From: Chrysaora quinquecirrha
Taxonomy: Eukaryota; Cnidaria; Scyphozoa; Semaeostomeae; Pelagiidae
DNA length: 64,000 nucleotides
NCBI GenBank assembly: GCA_014526335.1
Contig: JACTAT010000044.1
Span: 2,683,732 to 2,747,731, forward strand
Reading direction: 5' to 3'
Shown here: piece by piece, positions 12,633-24,585 of the stretch
Position numbering within the stretch: position 1 is the first letter of the stretch
Layout: each line of letters opens with the position of its first letter
Notes under the pieces: generated by a model
What the model saw: the letters and a program-made list of their open reading frames with translations, nothing else
Told to the model about the DNA's origin: nothing
Database searches by the model: none
Program-made: the position numbers and the translations under genes

Positions 12633-12837
12633 GTTAGTAAATTAGATAGTTAGCGAGTTTGTTTGTTAGTTAGTTGGTTTGTTAGTTAGTTAGTTAGTTG
12701 TCAGCCGAGTCAATTAGTTGCAAGCATAGCTTGTATGTTAGTTAGTTAGTAAGATAGAGAGTAAGGTAGTTAGTTGGTTAGTTAGTTACTTAGTTAGTTA
12801 GTTTGTTAGTAAATTAGAGAGTTTGCGAGGTTTCTTT

Positions 12838-12873
<36 letters not shown>

Positions 12874-12908
12874 GAGCTAGTTAGTTACTTTGCAAGCATA
12901 GCTTTCAT

Positions 12909-12956
<48 letters not shown>

Positions 12957-13270
12957 TTAGTTTGCTAGTAAATTAGATAGTTAGTGAGCTTGTTCTTTAG
13001 TTAGTTAGTTTGTTAGTTAGTTAGTTAGTGAGTCAGTGAGTTAGCTAGCTGTTTATTTAGGTTGAAAGCATAGCTTGTATATTGGTTAGTTAGTTAGTTA
13101 GTTAGTTAGATAGTTTGCTAGTAAATTAGACAGTTAGCGAGTTTGTTTGTTAGTTAGTTAGTTTGTTAGTTAGTTAGTTTGTAAGCTGCTCAATTAGGTT
13201 GCAAGCATAGCTTGTATGTTAGTTAGTTAGTAAGATAGAGAGTAATGTTGTTATTTGGTAAGTTAGTTAG
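11999..13270 (+). repeat. HOR block with a smoothed middle
   Basis: A (GAATACTGG subtype), B, C and D monomers are clear at 11999-12530. Around 12540-12720 the sequence is mostly TTAG with a damaged A monomer (GAAAGCATAGCTTG near 12581). Normal order resumes with B near 12720, D near 12893 and the marker at 13030. C is absent between B and D here: the B flank (GTTGGTTAG, then TTACTTAG) passes directly into the D anchor AAATTAGAGAGTTTGCGAGG near 12810. Confidence 0.8.
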
Positions 13271-13423
13271 TTAGTTAGTTAATTAGTTTGTTTGTTAGTT
13301 AGTAAATTAGATTGTTTTCGAGCTGCTTGCTTATTAGCATAGTTTGTTAGTTAGTTAGTTAGTTTGTAAGCTGCTTAATTTAGTTAGTTTAGCTTGTATG
13401 TTAGTTAGTTAGTAAGATAGTTT

Positions 13424-13455
<32 letters not shown>

Positions 13456-13500
13456 TTTAGTTAGTTTGTTAGTTAATTAGAGAGTTAGCGAGGTTGTTTT

Positions 13501-13534
<34 letters not shown>

Positions 13535-13583
13535 GGTTAGTTAGTTAGTTAGTTTGCTAGTAAATTAGATAGTTAGTTAGTTT

Positions 13584-13623
<40 letters not shown>

Positions 13624-13656
13624 GTTAGTTAGTTAGGGGCGTTAGTTAGTTAGTTG

Positions 13657-13705
<49 letters not shown>

Positions 13706-13743
13706 CTAGTTTTATAGTTATTAAGTGCAAGCATAGCTTTCAT

Positions 13744-13795
<52 letters not shown>

Positions 13796-13797
13796 AA
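13271..13797 (+). repeat. Smoothed TTAG stretch
   Basis: Plain TTAG with remnants of B and C flanks (TAAGATAG near 13412, AGAGAGTTAGCGAGG near 13480). One dyad with a TCATG flank lies near 13728. GGGGCG at about 13636 is unusual for the array. It leads into the complex island that starts near 13798. Confidence 0.7.
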
Positions 13798-14180
13798 AGT
13801 TAGTTCTCATGTTAATTAGTTAGTTAGTTAGTTCGCCAGTTGTTTTGCATAGTTAGTTAGTTGTTTCCTTGAAAGAAGTTTAGCAAACAAAGTTAGAGCA
13901 GTTAGTTAGTTTTAGTTAGTCCCTTAGTTAGTACAGTGTATTGTTAGTTTAGCCGTTAGTTAGTTATGCCTAGCTTAGTTAGACAAGTTGTGTCAGCCAT
14001 TTCTGGCTTAGTTAGTTTTCTGGTTAGTTAGTTAGTTAGTTTCGTTAGTTTTGAATTAGTTTCTTAGTTTTCTTTAACAGCTTAGGCTTGCAAAATTACA
14101 TTAGTTAGTTAGTTAGTTAGTTAGTTATTTAGTTAGTTTTTAAAATAGTTTCCGGGGAGCATGCCCCGTTAGTTACGTTT
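13798..14180 (+). other. Complex-sequence island inside the array
   Basis: TTAG units are interspersed here with sequence that matches none of the A-D flanks, for example TGAAAGAAGTTTAGCAAAC near 13874, CAGTGTATTG near 13935, GTGTCAGCCATTTCTGGC near 13989 and TTTAACAGCTTAGGC near 14072. It ends with a GC-rich inverted pair, CGGGG at 14153-14157 and CCCCG at 14164-14168, separated by six bases. A normal D flank follows. No open reading frame or mobile-element feature is visible. It could be a small insertion eroded by array growth, or an error-rich consensus patch. Confidence 0.6.
14153..14168. other. GC-rich short inverted repeat
   Basis: CGGGG and CCCCG face each other across AGCATG. It is among the most GC-rich spots of the whole window and is not found in any monomer type. 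Five G:C pairs could close a small hairpin in single-stranded DNA or RNA. No T-run follows, so nothing supports a terminator. Confidence 0.5.
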
Positions 14181-14197
14181 TCGGTTATAGCTTTCAT

Positions 14198-14248
<51 letters not shown>

Positions 14249-14313
14249 GGTTAGTTAGTTAGTTAGTTAGTTAGTCAGTTTGCTAGTAAATTAGGTAATT
14301 AGCGAGCTTGTTC

Positions 14314-14345
<32 letters not shown>

Positions 14346-14804
14346 AATAGTGAGTCAGTGAGTTAGTAAGCTGTTTATTTAGGTTGAAAGCATAGCTTGA
14401 ATACTGGTTAGTTAGTTAGTTAGTTAAATAGTTTGTTACTAAATTAGATAGTTGGCGAATTTGTTTGTTGGTTTGTTAGTTTGTTAGTTAGTTAGTTTGT
14501 AAGCTGCTCAATTAGGTTGCAAGCATAGCTTGTATGTTAGTTAGTTAGTAAGATAGAGAGTAATGTAGTTAGTTGGTTAGTTAGTTACTTAGTTAGTTAG
14601 TTTGTGAGTAAATTAGATAGTTTTCGAGGTTGTTTGTTAGTTAGTTAGTTTGCTAGTTAGTTTGTTTGTAAGCTGCTTATTATTTTGCAAGCATAGCTTG
14701 TATGTTAGTTAGTTAGTAAGATAGAGAGTTAGTTAGTTGAATGGTTAGTTAATTACTTATTTAGTTAGTTTGTTAGTAAATTAGAGAGTTTGCGAGGTTG
14801 TTTT

Positions 14805-14836
<32 letters not shown>

Positions 14837-14872
14837 CCAGCTGGTTAGTTACTTTGCAAGCATAGCTTTCAT

Positions 14873-14916
<44 letters not shown>

Positions 14917-14949
14917 TGCTAGTAAATTAGATAGTTAGCAAGCTTGTTT

Positions 14950-14981
<32 letters not shown>

Positions 14982-15435
14982 TTGAGTCAGTGAGTTAGCT
15001 AGCTGTTTATTTAGGTTGAAAGCATAGCTTGTATATTGGCTAGTTAGTTAGTTAGTTAGTTAGATAGTTTGTTAGTAAATTAGATAGTTGGCGAGTTCGT
15101 TTGTTTGTTAGTTTGTTAGTTAGTTAGTTTGTAAGCTGCTCAATTAGGTTGCCAGCATAGCTTGTATGTTAGTTAATTAGTAAGATAGAGATTAAGGTAG
15201 TTAGTTGGTTAGTTAGTTAGTTAGTTAGTTAGTTTGTGAGTAAATTAGATAGTTTTCGAGGTTGTTTATTAGTTAGTTAGTTTGCTAGTTAGTTTGTTTG
15301 TAAGCTGCTTAATTTTTTGCAAGCATAGCTTGTATGTTAGTTAGTTAGTAAGATAGAGAGTTAGTTAGTTGAATGGTTAGTTAATTACTTATTTAGTTAG
15401 TTTGTTAGTAAATTAGAGAGTTTGCGAGGTTGTTT

Positions 15436-15468
<33 letters not shown>

Positions 15469-15503
15469 CAGCTTAGATAGTTCAGTTAGTTAGTTAAGCC
15501 AGC

Positions 15504-15549
<46 letters not shown>

Positions 15550-15587
15550 TTAGTTAGTTAGTTAGTTAGTTTAGATAGTTAGCGAGC

Positions 15588-15600
<13 letters not shown>
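14181..15600 (+). repeat. HOR block beginning the ten-monomer super-unit
   Basis: Markers at 14352 (A subtype with AAATAG before the marker and GAATACTGG after) and 14984 (A subtype with TATATTGGC) delimit a 632-bp A-B-C-D unit. A second unit runs from 14984 to about 15632. A smoothed patch with a lost D dyad occupies about 15465-15560. Confidence 0.87.
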
Positions 15601-15621
<21 letters not shown>

Positions 15622-15632
15622 AGTTATTTAGT

Positions 15633-15836
15633 GAGTCAGTGAGTTAGCTAGCTCTTTATTTAGGTTTAAAGCATAGATTGTATATTGGCTAGTTAGTTTG
15701 TTAGTTAGTTAGTTAGTTTGCTAGTAAATTAGATAGTTTTCGGGCTTATTTGTTAGTTAGTTAGATAGTTAGTTAAGTAGTTATTTTGTTAGTTAGTTAC
15801 TTACGTTGCAAGCATAGCTTTCATGTTAGTTAGTTG

Positions 15837-15868
<32 letters not shown>

Positions 15869-15934
15869 GCTAGTAAATTAGATAGTTAGCGAGCTTGTTC
15901 GTTAGTTAGTTAGTTAGTTAGTTAGTTAAATAGT
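15633..15934 (+). repeat. Two-monomer A'-D unit, copy 2
   Basis: A' shows CTCTTTATTTAGGTTTAAAG and the altered dyad GCATAGATTG. It passes straight to D (TTACTTACGTTGC and dyad with TCATG). The unit is exactly 302 bp from marker to marker and has the same composition as the copies at 11681 and 17350. Confidence 0.9.
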
Positions 15935-16118
15935 GAGTCAGTGAGTTAGTAAGCTGTTTATTTAGGTTGAAAGCATAGCTTGAATACTGGTTAGTTAGTT
16001 AGTTAGTTAAATAGTTTGTTAGTAAATTAGATAGTTGGCGAATTTGTTTGTTGGTTAGTTAGTTTGTTAGTTAGTTAGTTTGTTAGTTAGTTAGCCCAAA
16101 GGTTTGTTTGTTTAGGTT

Positions 16119-16149
<31 letters not shown>

Positions 16150-16495
16150 TAGCTAGTAAGCTGCTCAATTAGTTAGTTAGTTGCAAGCATAGCTTGTTTG
16201 TTGGTGTTAGTTAGTTAGTTAGTTTGAGTAGAGCTTGTAGTTAGTAAGATAGTAAGGTAGTTAGTTGGTTAGTTAGTTACTTTGTTAGTTAGTATGTGAG
16301 TAAATTAGATTGTTTTCGAGGTTGTTTATTTGTTAGTTAGTTTGCTAGTTAGTTTGTTTGTAAGCTGCTTATTATTTTGCAAGCATAGCTTGTATATTAG
16401 TTAGTTAGTAAGATAGAGAGTTAGTTAGTTGAATGGTTAGTTAATTACTTATTGAGTTAGTTTGTTAGCAAATTAGAGAATTTGCAAGGTTGTTT

Positions 16496-16528
<33 letters not shown>

Positions 16529-16558
16529 CCAGCTTTAGTTACCAAGCATAGCTTTCAT

Positions 16559-16606
<48 letters not shown>

Positions 16607-17136
16607 GCTAGTTTAGATAGTTAGCAGCTTGTTAGTTAGTTAGTTAGTTAGTTTAGTTATTGAGTCAGTGAGTTAGCTAGCTGTTTATTTAGGCTGAAAG
16701 CATAGCTTGTATATTGGCTAGTTAGTTAGTTAGTTAGTTAGATAGTTTGTTAGTAAATTAGATAGTTGGCGAGTTTGTTTGTTTGTTAGTTAGTTTGTTA
16801 GTTAGTTAGTTTGTAAGCTGCTCAATTAGTTGCAAGCATAGCTTGTATGTTAGTTAGTTAGTAGTAAGATAGAGAGTAAGCTAGTTAGTTGGTTAGTTAG
16901 TTACTTAGTTAGTTAGTTTGTGAGTAAATTAGATAGTTTTCGAGGTTGTTTATTAGTTAGTTAGTTTGCTAGTTAGTTTGTTTGTAAGCTGCTTAATTAG
17001 TTTGCAAGCATAGCTTGTATGTTAGTTAGTTAGTAAGATAGAGAGTTAGTTAGTTGAATGGCTTAGTTAATTAGTTAGTTAGTTAGTTTGTTAGTTAGTT
17101 AGTTAGTTTGTTAGTTATTAGAGAGTTTGCGAGGTT

Positions 17137-17173
<37 letters not shown>

Positions 17174-17211
17174 CCAGCTAGTTAGTTACGTTGCAAGCAG
17201 CTAGCTTTCAT

Positions 17212-17279
<68 letters not shown>

Positions 17280-17311
17280 GCTAGTAAATTAGATAGTTAG
17301 CGAGCTTGTTT

Positions 17312-17343
<32 letters not shown>

Positions 17344-17349
17344 TTTAGT
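15935..17349 (+). repeat. HOR block with an insertion-like disturbance
   Basis: Two A-B-C-D units lie between markers 15935, 16662 and 17350. The first is long (727 bp). Around 16090-16260 it contains extra TTAG, CCCAAAGG, a repeated GTTTGTTTG and an additional partial dyad flank. The rest follows the standard order, with a degraded D near 16540. Confidence 0.82.
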
Positions 17350-17651
17350 GAGTCAGTGAGTTAGCTAGCTCTTTATTTAGGTTTAAAGCATAGATTGTAT
17401 ATTGGCTAGTTAGTTTGTTAGTTAGTTAGTTAGTTTGCTAGTAAATTAGATAGTTTGCGGGCTTGTTTGTTAGTTAGTTAGTTAGTTAGTTAAGTAGTTA
17501 TTTTGTTAGTTAGTTAGTTACGTTGCAAGCATAGCTTTCATGTTAGTTAGTTGGTTAGTTAGTTAGTAGTTAGTTAGTTTAGTTTGCTAGTAAATTAGAT
17601 AGTTAGCGAGCTTGTTCGTTAGTTAGTTAGTTAGTTAGTTAGTTAAATAGT
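17350..17651 (+). repeat. Two-monomer A'-D unit, copy 3
   Basis: It has the same structure and the same 302-bp length as the unit at 15633. It shares AGCTCTTTATTTAGG, TTTAAAGCATAGATTG, TTTGCGGGCTTG and AAGTAGTTATTTTG with its sister. Such detailed sharing over 1717 bp indicates duplication of a whole super-unit rather than repeated independent loss of B and C. Confidence 0.9.
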
Positions 17652-18184
17652 GAGTCAGTGAGTTAGTAAGCTGTTTATTTAGGTTGAAAGCATAGCTTGA
17701 ATACTGGTTAGTTAGTTAGTTAGTTAAATAGTTTGTTACTAAATTAGATAGTTGGCGAATTTGTTTGTTGGTTTGTTAGTTTGTTAGATAGTTAGTTAGT
17801 TAGTTAGTTTGTAAGCTGCTCAATTAGGTTGCAAGCATAGCTTGTATGTTAGTTAGTTAGTAAGATAGAGAGTAATGTAGTTAGTTGGTTAGTTAGTTAC
17901 TTAGTTAGTTAGTTTGTGAGTAAATTAGATTGTTTTCGAAGTTGTTTATTAGTTAGTTAGTTTGCTAGTTAGTTTGTTTGTAAGCTGCTTATTATTTTGC
18001 AAGCATAGCTTGTATGTTAGTTAGTTAGTAAGATAGAGAGTTAGTTAGTTGAATGGTTAGTTAATTACTTATTGAGTTAGTTTGTTAGCAAATTAGAGAG
18101 TTTGCGAGGTTGTTTGTTAGTTAGTTAGTTAGTTAGTTAGTTAATTAGCCAGCTAGTTAGTTACGTTGCAAGCATAGCTTTCAT

Positions 18185-18228
<44 letters not shown>

Positions 18229-18740
18229 TAGTTTGCTAGTAAATTAGTAGTTAGCAAGCTTGTTTGTTAGTTAGTTAGTTAGTTAGTTTGTTAGTTATTG
18301 AGTCAGTGAGTTAGCTAGCTGTTTATTTAGGTTGAAAGCATAGCTTGTATATTGGCTAGTTAGTTAGTTAGTTAGTTAGATAGTTTGTTAGTAAATTAGA
18401 TAGTTGGCGAGTTTGTTTGTTGGTTAGTTAGTTTGTTAGTTAGTTAGTTTGTAAGCTGCTCAATTAGATTGCAAGCATAGCTTGTATGTTAGTTAGTTAG
18501 TAAGATAGAGAGTAATGTAGTTAGTTGGTTAGTTAGTTACTTAGTTAGTTAGTTTGTGAGTAAATTAGATAGTTTTCGAGGTTGCTTATTAGTTAGTTAG
18601 TTTGCTAGTTAGTTTGTTTGTAAGCTGCTTAATTTTGTTGCAGGCAGAGCTTGTATGTTAGTAAGTTAGTAAGATAGAGAGTTAGTTAGTTGATTTGTTA
18701 GTTAATTACTTATTTAGTTAGTTTGTTAGTAAATAGAGTT
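17652..18740 (+). repeat. HOR block
   Basis: A (GAATACTGG), B, C and D run from 17652 to 18299, and A (TATATTGGC), B and C from 18300 onward. The last C flank reads TTGATTTG instead of TTGAATGG, and the D anchor is damaged (a duplicated GCGAGTTTGCGAGG near 18740). Confidence 0.88.
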
Positions 18741-18757
18741 TGCGAGTTTGCGAGGTT

Positions 18758-18848
<91 letters not shown>

Positions 18849-18919
18849 AGTTAGTTAGTTAGCTTGTTTAGTTAGTTAGCAAGCAGTTAGCAAGTTAGTT
18901 ATAGTTTAGATAGTTAGTT

Positions 18920-19006
<87 letters not shown>

Positions 19007-19087
19007 GTTAGTTAGTTTAGCGAGTTGTTTGTTAGTTAGTTAGTTAGTTAGTGTAGTTAGTTTAGCTTGTAGTTAGTTAGTTAGTTT

Positions 19088-19127
<40 letters not shown>

Positions 19128-19560
19128 GTTAGTAAATTAGATTGTTTTCGAGTTGTTTATTAGTTAGTTAGTTTGTTAGTTAGTTAGTAGCTTGTATGTT
19201 AGTTAGTTAGTAAGATAGAGTTAGTTAGTTAGTTAATTACTTATTGAGTTAGTTTGTTAGTAAATTAGAGAGTTTGCGAGGTTGTTTGTTAGTTAGTTAG
19301 TTAGTTAGTTAGTTAGCCAGCTAGCAAGCATAGTTTAGTTACGTTGCAAGCATGAAGTTAATTAGTTAGTTAGCTGTTTGTTTTGGTTTAGTTAAAGTAA
19401 ATTAGAGCTTGTATTAGTTAGTTAGTTAGTTAGTTAGTTAGTAGTTAGTTAGTTTGTTAGTTTGTAATTTGATAGTTGTTAGTTAGTTAGTTTGTTAGTT
19501 TGGCGAGTTTGTTTGTTGGTTAGTTAGTTTGTTAGTTAGTTAGTTTGTTGTAAGCTGCTC
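18741..19560 (+). repeat. Smoothed TTAG stretch
   Basis: Mostly plain TTAG with scattered anchor remnants: a C-like GATTGTTTTCGAG near 19140, TAAGATAGAG near 19210 and a D-like CCAGCTAGC near 19316. A compact scrambled patch at 19320-19400 contains AAGCATAG twice and GCTGTTTGTTTTGG. No gene is visible. Confidence 0.7.
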
Positions 19561-19855
19561 AATTAGGTTGCAAGCATAGCTTGTATGTTAGTTAGTTAGT
19601 AAGTTAGAGAGTTAGTGTAGTTAGTTGGTTAGTTAGTTACTTAGTTAGTTAGTTTGTGAGTAAATTAGATTGTTTTCGAGGTTGTTTATTAGTTAGTTAG
19701 TTTGCTAGTTAGTTTGTTTGTAAGCTGCTTATTATTTTGCAAGCATAGCTTGTATGTTAGTTAGTTAGTAAGATAGAGAGTTAGTTAGTTGAATGGCTAG
19801 TTAATTACTTATTGAGTTAGTTTGTTAGTAAATTAGAGAGTTTGCGAGGTTGTTT

Positions 19856-19888
<33 letters not shown>

Positions 19889-19928
19889 CCAGCTAGTTAG
19901 TTAGTTACGTTGCAAGCATAGCTTTCAT

Positions 19929-19974
<46 letters not shown>

Positions 19975-20506
19975 AAATTAGATAGTTAGTTTGCTTGTTT
20001 AGTTAGTTAGTTAGTTAGTTAGCTAGTTAGTTATTGAGTCAGTGAGTTAGCTAGCTGTTTATTTAGGTTGAAAGCATAGCTTGTATATTGGCTAGTTAGT
20101 TAGTTAGTTAGTTAGATAGGTTGTTAGTAAATTAGATAGTTGGCGAGTTTGTTTGTTGGTTAGTTGGTTTGTTAGTTAGTTAGTTTGTAAGCTGCTCAAT
20201 TAGGTTGCAAGCATAGCTTGTATGTTAGTTAGTTAGTTAGTAAGATAGAGAGTAAGTAGTTAGTTGGTTAGTTAGTTAGTTAGTTAGTTAGTTTGTGAGT
20301 AAATTAGATAGTTTCGAGGTTGTTTCGAGGTTGTTTATTAGTTAGTTAGTTTGCTAGTTAGTTTGTTTGTAAGCTGCTTAATTTTGTTGCAGGCATAGCT
20401 TGTATGTTAGTTAGTTAGTAAGATAGAGAGTTAGTTAGTTGAATGGTTAGTTAGTTAGTTATTTAGTTAGTTTGTTAGTAAATTAGAGAGTTTGCGAGGT
20501 TGTTTT

Positions 20507-20550
<44 letters not shown>

Positions 20551-20586
20551 CAAGCTGGTTAGTTACTTTGCAAGCATAGCTTGTAT

Positions 20587-20600
<14 letters not shown>
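19561..20600 (+). repeat. HOR block
   Basis: B (dyad near 19571), C (near 19740), D (near 19913), A (marker 20036, flank TATATTGGC), B (near 20211), C (near 20390) and D (near 20573) are in standard order. One C anchor is locally duplicated (TTTCGAGGTTG twice at 20311-20333). Confidence 0.87.
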
Positions 20601-21010
<410 letters not shown>

Positions 21011-21034
21011 TGCAAGCATAGCTTGTATATTGGC

Positions 21035-21072
<38 letters not shown>

Positions 21073-21675
21073 AGTTAGTTAGCCGGCTTGTTTGTTAGTT
21101 AGTTAGTTGGTTAGTTAATTAGTCATATAGTGAGTCAGTTAGTTAGTAAGCTGTTTATTTAGGTTGAAAGCATAGCTTGAATATTGGTTAGTTAGTTAGT
21201 TAGTTAGTTAAATAGTTTGTTACTAAATTAGATAGTTGGCGAATTTGTTTGTTGGTTTGTTAGTTTGTTAGATAGTTAGTTTGTAAGCTGCTCAATTAGG
21301 TTGCAAGCATAGCTTGTATGTTAGTTAGTTAGTAAGATAGAGAGTAAGGTAGTTAGTTGGTTAGTTAGTTACTTAGTTAGTTAGTTTGTGAGTAAATTAG
21401 ATAGTTTTCGAGGTTGCTTATTAGTTAGTTGGTTTGCTAGTTAGTTTGTTTGTAAGCTGCTTAATTTTGTTGCAAGCATAGCTTGTATGTTAGTTAGTTA
21501 GTAAGATAGAGAGTTAGTTAGTTGAATGGTTAGTTAATTACTTATTTAGTTAGTTTGTTAGTAAATGAGAGAGTTTGCGAGGTTGTTTTTAGTTAGTTAG
21601 TTAGTTATTTAGTTAGTTAGTTAGTTAGTTAGCGAGTTTAGTTAGTTAGTTAGTTACTTTGCAAGCATAGCTTTC

Positions 21676-21734
<59 letters not shown>

Positions 21735-21769
21735 GCTAGTAAATTAGATAGTTAGTGAGCTTGTTTGTT

Positions 21770-21806
<37 letters not shown>

Positions 21807-21863
21807 GAGTCAGTGAGTTAGCTAGCTGTTTGTTTAGGTTGAAAGCATAGCTTGTATATTGGC

Positions 21864-21897
<34 letters not shown>

Positions 21898-21990
21898 GTT
21901 TGCAAATTATATAGTTAGTGAGTTCGTTTGTTAGTTTGTTTGTTAGTTAGTTAGTTTATAAGCTGCTTAATTAGTTTGCAAGCAGAGCTT
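21011..21990 (+). repeat. HOR block
   Basis: Markers at 21132 (GAGTCAGTTAG) and 21807 bound a full A-B-C-D unit of 675 bp. An A and a B monomer follow. The first A carries GAATATTGG, intermediate between the two main A subtypes. Confidence 0.87.
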
Positions 21991-21994
21991 GTAT

Positions 21995-22058
<64 letters not shown>

Positions 22059-22089
22059 GTTAGTAAATTAGATAGTTTTCGAGTTGTTT

Positions 22090-22126
<37 letters not shown>

Positions 22127-22230
22127 CTGCTTAGTTAGTTTTGTTAGCATAGCTTGTTTTAGTTAGTTAGTTAGCAGAGAGTTAGTTAGTTTGTTAGTTA
22201 GTTAATTAGTTAGTTAGTTAGTTTTTGTTA
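21991..22230 (+). repeat. Smoothed TTAG stretch
   Basis: Plain TTAG replaces most of a C monomer. A TTTTCGAG anchor near 22077 and GCATAGCTTG near 22145 show where the C monomer was. Confidence 0.7.
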
Positions 22231-22258
22231 GTAAATTAGATAGTTTGCGAGCTTGTTT

Positions 22259-22314
<56 letters not shown>

Positions 22315-22335
22315 CGTTGCAAGCATAGCTTTCAT

Positions 22336-22407
<72 letters not shown>

Positions 22408-22993
22408 GCTAGTAAATTAGATAGTTAGCGAGCTTGTTTGTTAGTTAGTTAGTTAGTTAGTTAGTTAGTGAGTCTGCGAGTTAGCTAGCTGTTTATTTAG
22501 GTTGAAAGCATAGCTTGCATATTGGTTAGTTAGTTAGTTAGTTAAATAGTTTGTTACTAAATTAGATAGTTGGCGAATTTGTTTGTTGGTTTGTTAGTTT
22601 GTTAGATAGTTAGTTTGTAAGCTGCTCAATTAGGTTGCAAGCATAGCTTGTATGTTAGTTAGTTAGTAAGATAGAGAGTAATGTAGTTAGTTGGTTAGTT
22701 AGTTACTTAGTTAGTTAGTTTGTGAGTAAATTAGATTGTTTTCGAGGTTGTTTATTAGTTAGTTAGTTTGCTAGTTAGTTTGTTTGTAAGCTGCTTATTA
22801 TTTTGCAAGCATAGCTTGTATGTTAGTTAGTTAGTAAGATAGAGAGTTAGTTAGTTGAATGGCTAGTTAATTACTTATTGAGTTAGTTTGTTAGTAAATT
22901 AGAGAGTTTGCGAGGTTGTTTGTTAGTTAGTTAGTTAGTTAGTTAGTTAATCAGCCAGCTAGTTAGTTAGTTAGTTGCAAGCATAGCTTTCAT

Positions 22994-23041
<48 letters not shown>

Positions 23042-23564
23042 GCTAGTAAATTAGATAGTTAGCAAGCTTGTTTGTTAGTTAGTTAGTTAGTTAGCTAGTT
23101 AGTTATTGAGTCAGTGAGTTAGCTAGCTGTTTATTTAGGTTGAAAGCATAGCTTGTATATTGGCTAGTTAGTTAGTTAGTTAGTTAGATAGTTTGTTAGT
23201 AAATTAGATAGTTGGCGAATTCGTTTGTTGGTTTGTTAGTTTGTTAGTTAGTTAGTTTGTAAGCTGCTCAATTAGGTTGCAAGCATAGCTTGCATGTTAG
23301 TAAGTTAGTAAGACAGAGAGTAATGTAATTAGTTGGTTAGTTAGTTACTTAGTTAGTTAGTTTGTGATTAAATTAGATAGTTTTCGAGGTTGCTTGTTAG
23401 TTAGTTGGTTTGCTAGTTAGTTTGTTTGTAAGCTGCTTAATTTTGTTGGAGGCATAGCTTGTATGTTAGTTAGTTAGTAAAATAGAGAGTTAGTTAGTTG
23501 AATGGTTAGTTAATTACTTATTTAGTTAGTTTGTTAGTAAATGAGAGAGTTTGCGAGGTTGTTT

Positions 23565-23604
<40 letters not shown>

Positions 23605-23640
23605 CGAGCTGGTTAGTTACTTTGCAAGCATAGCTTTCAT

Positions 23641-23696
<56 letters not shown>

Positions 23697-23728
23697 GCTA
23701 GTAAATTAGATAGTTAGTGAGCTTGTTT

Positions 23729-23750
<22 letters not shown>
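22231..23750 (+). repeat. Well-preserved HOR block
   Basis: Markers at 22470 (variant GAGTCTGCGAG) and 23108 are 638 bp apart. D, A, B, C, D, A, B, C, D follow in standard order. The first A has GCATATTGG. In the last unit a TTGGAGGCATAGCTTG variant marks the C dyad near 23448. Confidence 0.9.
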
Positions 23751-23760
<10 letters not shown>

Positions 23761-24185
23761 GTTAGTTAGTTAGTTAGTTAGTAGTTAGTTAGCTAGTTAG
23801 TTTGTTAGTTAGTTAGTTAGTTTGTTAGTTAAAGCCAAGCTTGTATAGTTAGTTAGTTAGTTAGTAAATTAGTTTGTTGGTTAGTTAGTTAGTTTGTTAG
23901 TAAACTAGATAGTTGGCGAGTTTGTTTGTTAGTTAGTTAGGTAGTTGGTTAGATAGTTTGTTAGTTAGTTAGTTTGTTGGTTAGTTAGTTAAGCATAGTT
24001 GCAAGCATAGCTTTAGTTAGTTCGTTTGTTAGTTAGCTAGTTAGTTAGTTTGTTAGTAAATTAGATAGTTAGCGAGCTTTTTAGTTAGTTAGTTAGTTAG
24101 TTAGTTAGTAAGCTTAGTTAGCTAGCTTTTTAGTTAGTTAGTTAGTAAGTAGATTGTAGTTAATTAGTTAGTTTGCGAGTTGTTT

Positions 24186-24230
<45 letters not shown>

Positions 24231-24240
24231 CTAGTTAGTT
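23751..24240 (+). repeat. Smoothed TTAG stretch
   Basis: TTAG with TTTG-rich slips and partial anchors (TAAACTAGATAGTTGGCGAG near 23902 is B-like; AAATTAGATAGTTAGCGAGC near 24058 is A-like). Dyads are damaged near 23834 and intact near 24002. Confidence 0.7.
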
Positions 24241-24267
24241 ACGTTGCTAGCATAGTTTAGTTAGTTG

Positions 24268-24311
<44 letters not shown>

Positions 24312-24345
24312 GCTAGTAAATTAGATAGTTAGCAGTTTGTGTTAG

Positions 24346-24394
<49 letters not shown>

Positions 24395-24585
24395 GAGTCA
24401 GTGAGTTAGCTAGCTGTTTATTTAGGTTGAAAGCATAGCTTGTATATTGGTTAGTTAGTTAGTTAGTTAGTTAGTTTGTTAGTAAATTAGATAGTTGGCG
24501 AATTTGTTTGTTGGTTTGTTAGTTTGTTAGTTAGTTAGTTTGTAAGCTGCTCAATTAGGTTGCAAGCATAGCTTGTATGTTAGTT
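24241..24585 (+). repeat. HOR block ending at gap 1
   Basis: A damaged D (GCTAGCATAG near 24247), an A with marker 24395 and TATATTGG, and a B monomer with its dyad at about 24564-24574. The contig stops about 10 bases past that B dyad. Confidence 0.87.

Larger units (their letters stand above)
14352..17651 (+). repeat. Two tandem ten-monomer super-units (1583 and 1717 bp)
   Basis: The order is A(GAATACTGG)-B-C-D, A(TATATTGGC)-B-C-D, A'-D, and then the same again. Equivalent markers are 14352, 15935 and 17652 for the first A, 14984, 16662 and 18300 for the second A, and 15633 and 17350 for A'. The A' markers are 1717 bases apart, as are 15935 and 17652. The second copy is longer partly because of a disturbed stretch at 16080-16260. 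A third copy begins at 17652 and is lost in smoothed sequence after 18740. Confidence 0.85.

Noticed and set aside
14153..14168. Intrinsic terminator at the CGGGG/CCCCG pair
   Set aside because: There is no following T-run and no gene upstream, and the setting is eukaryotic satellite.
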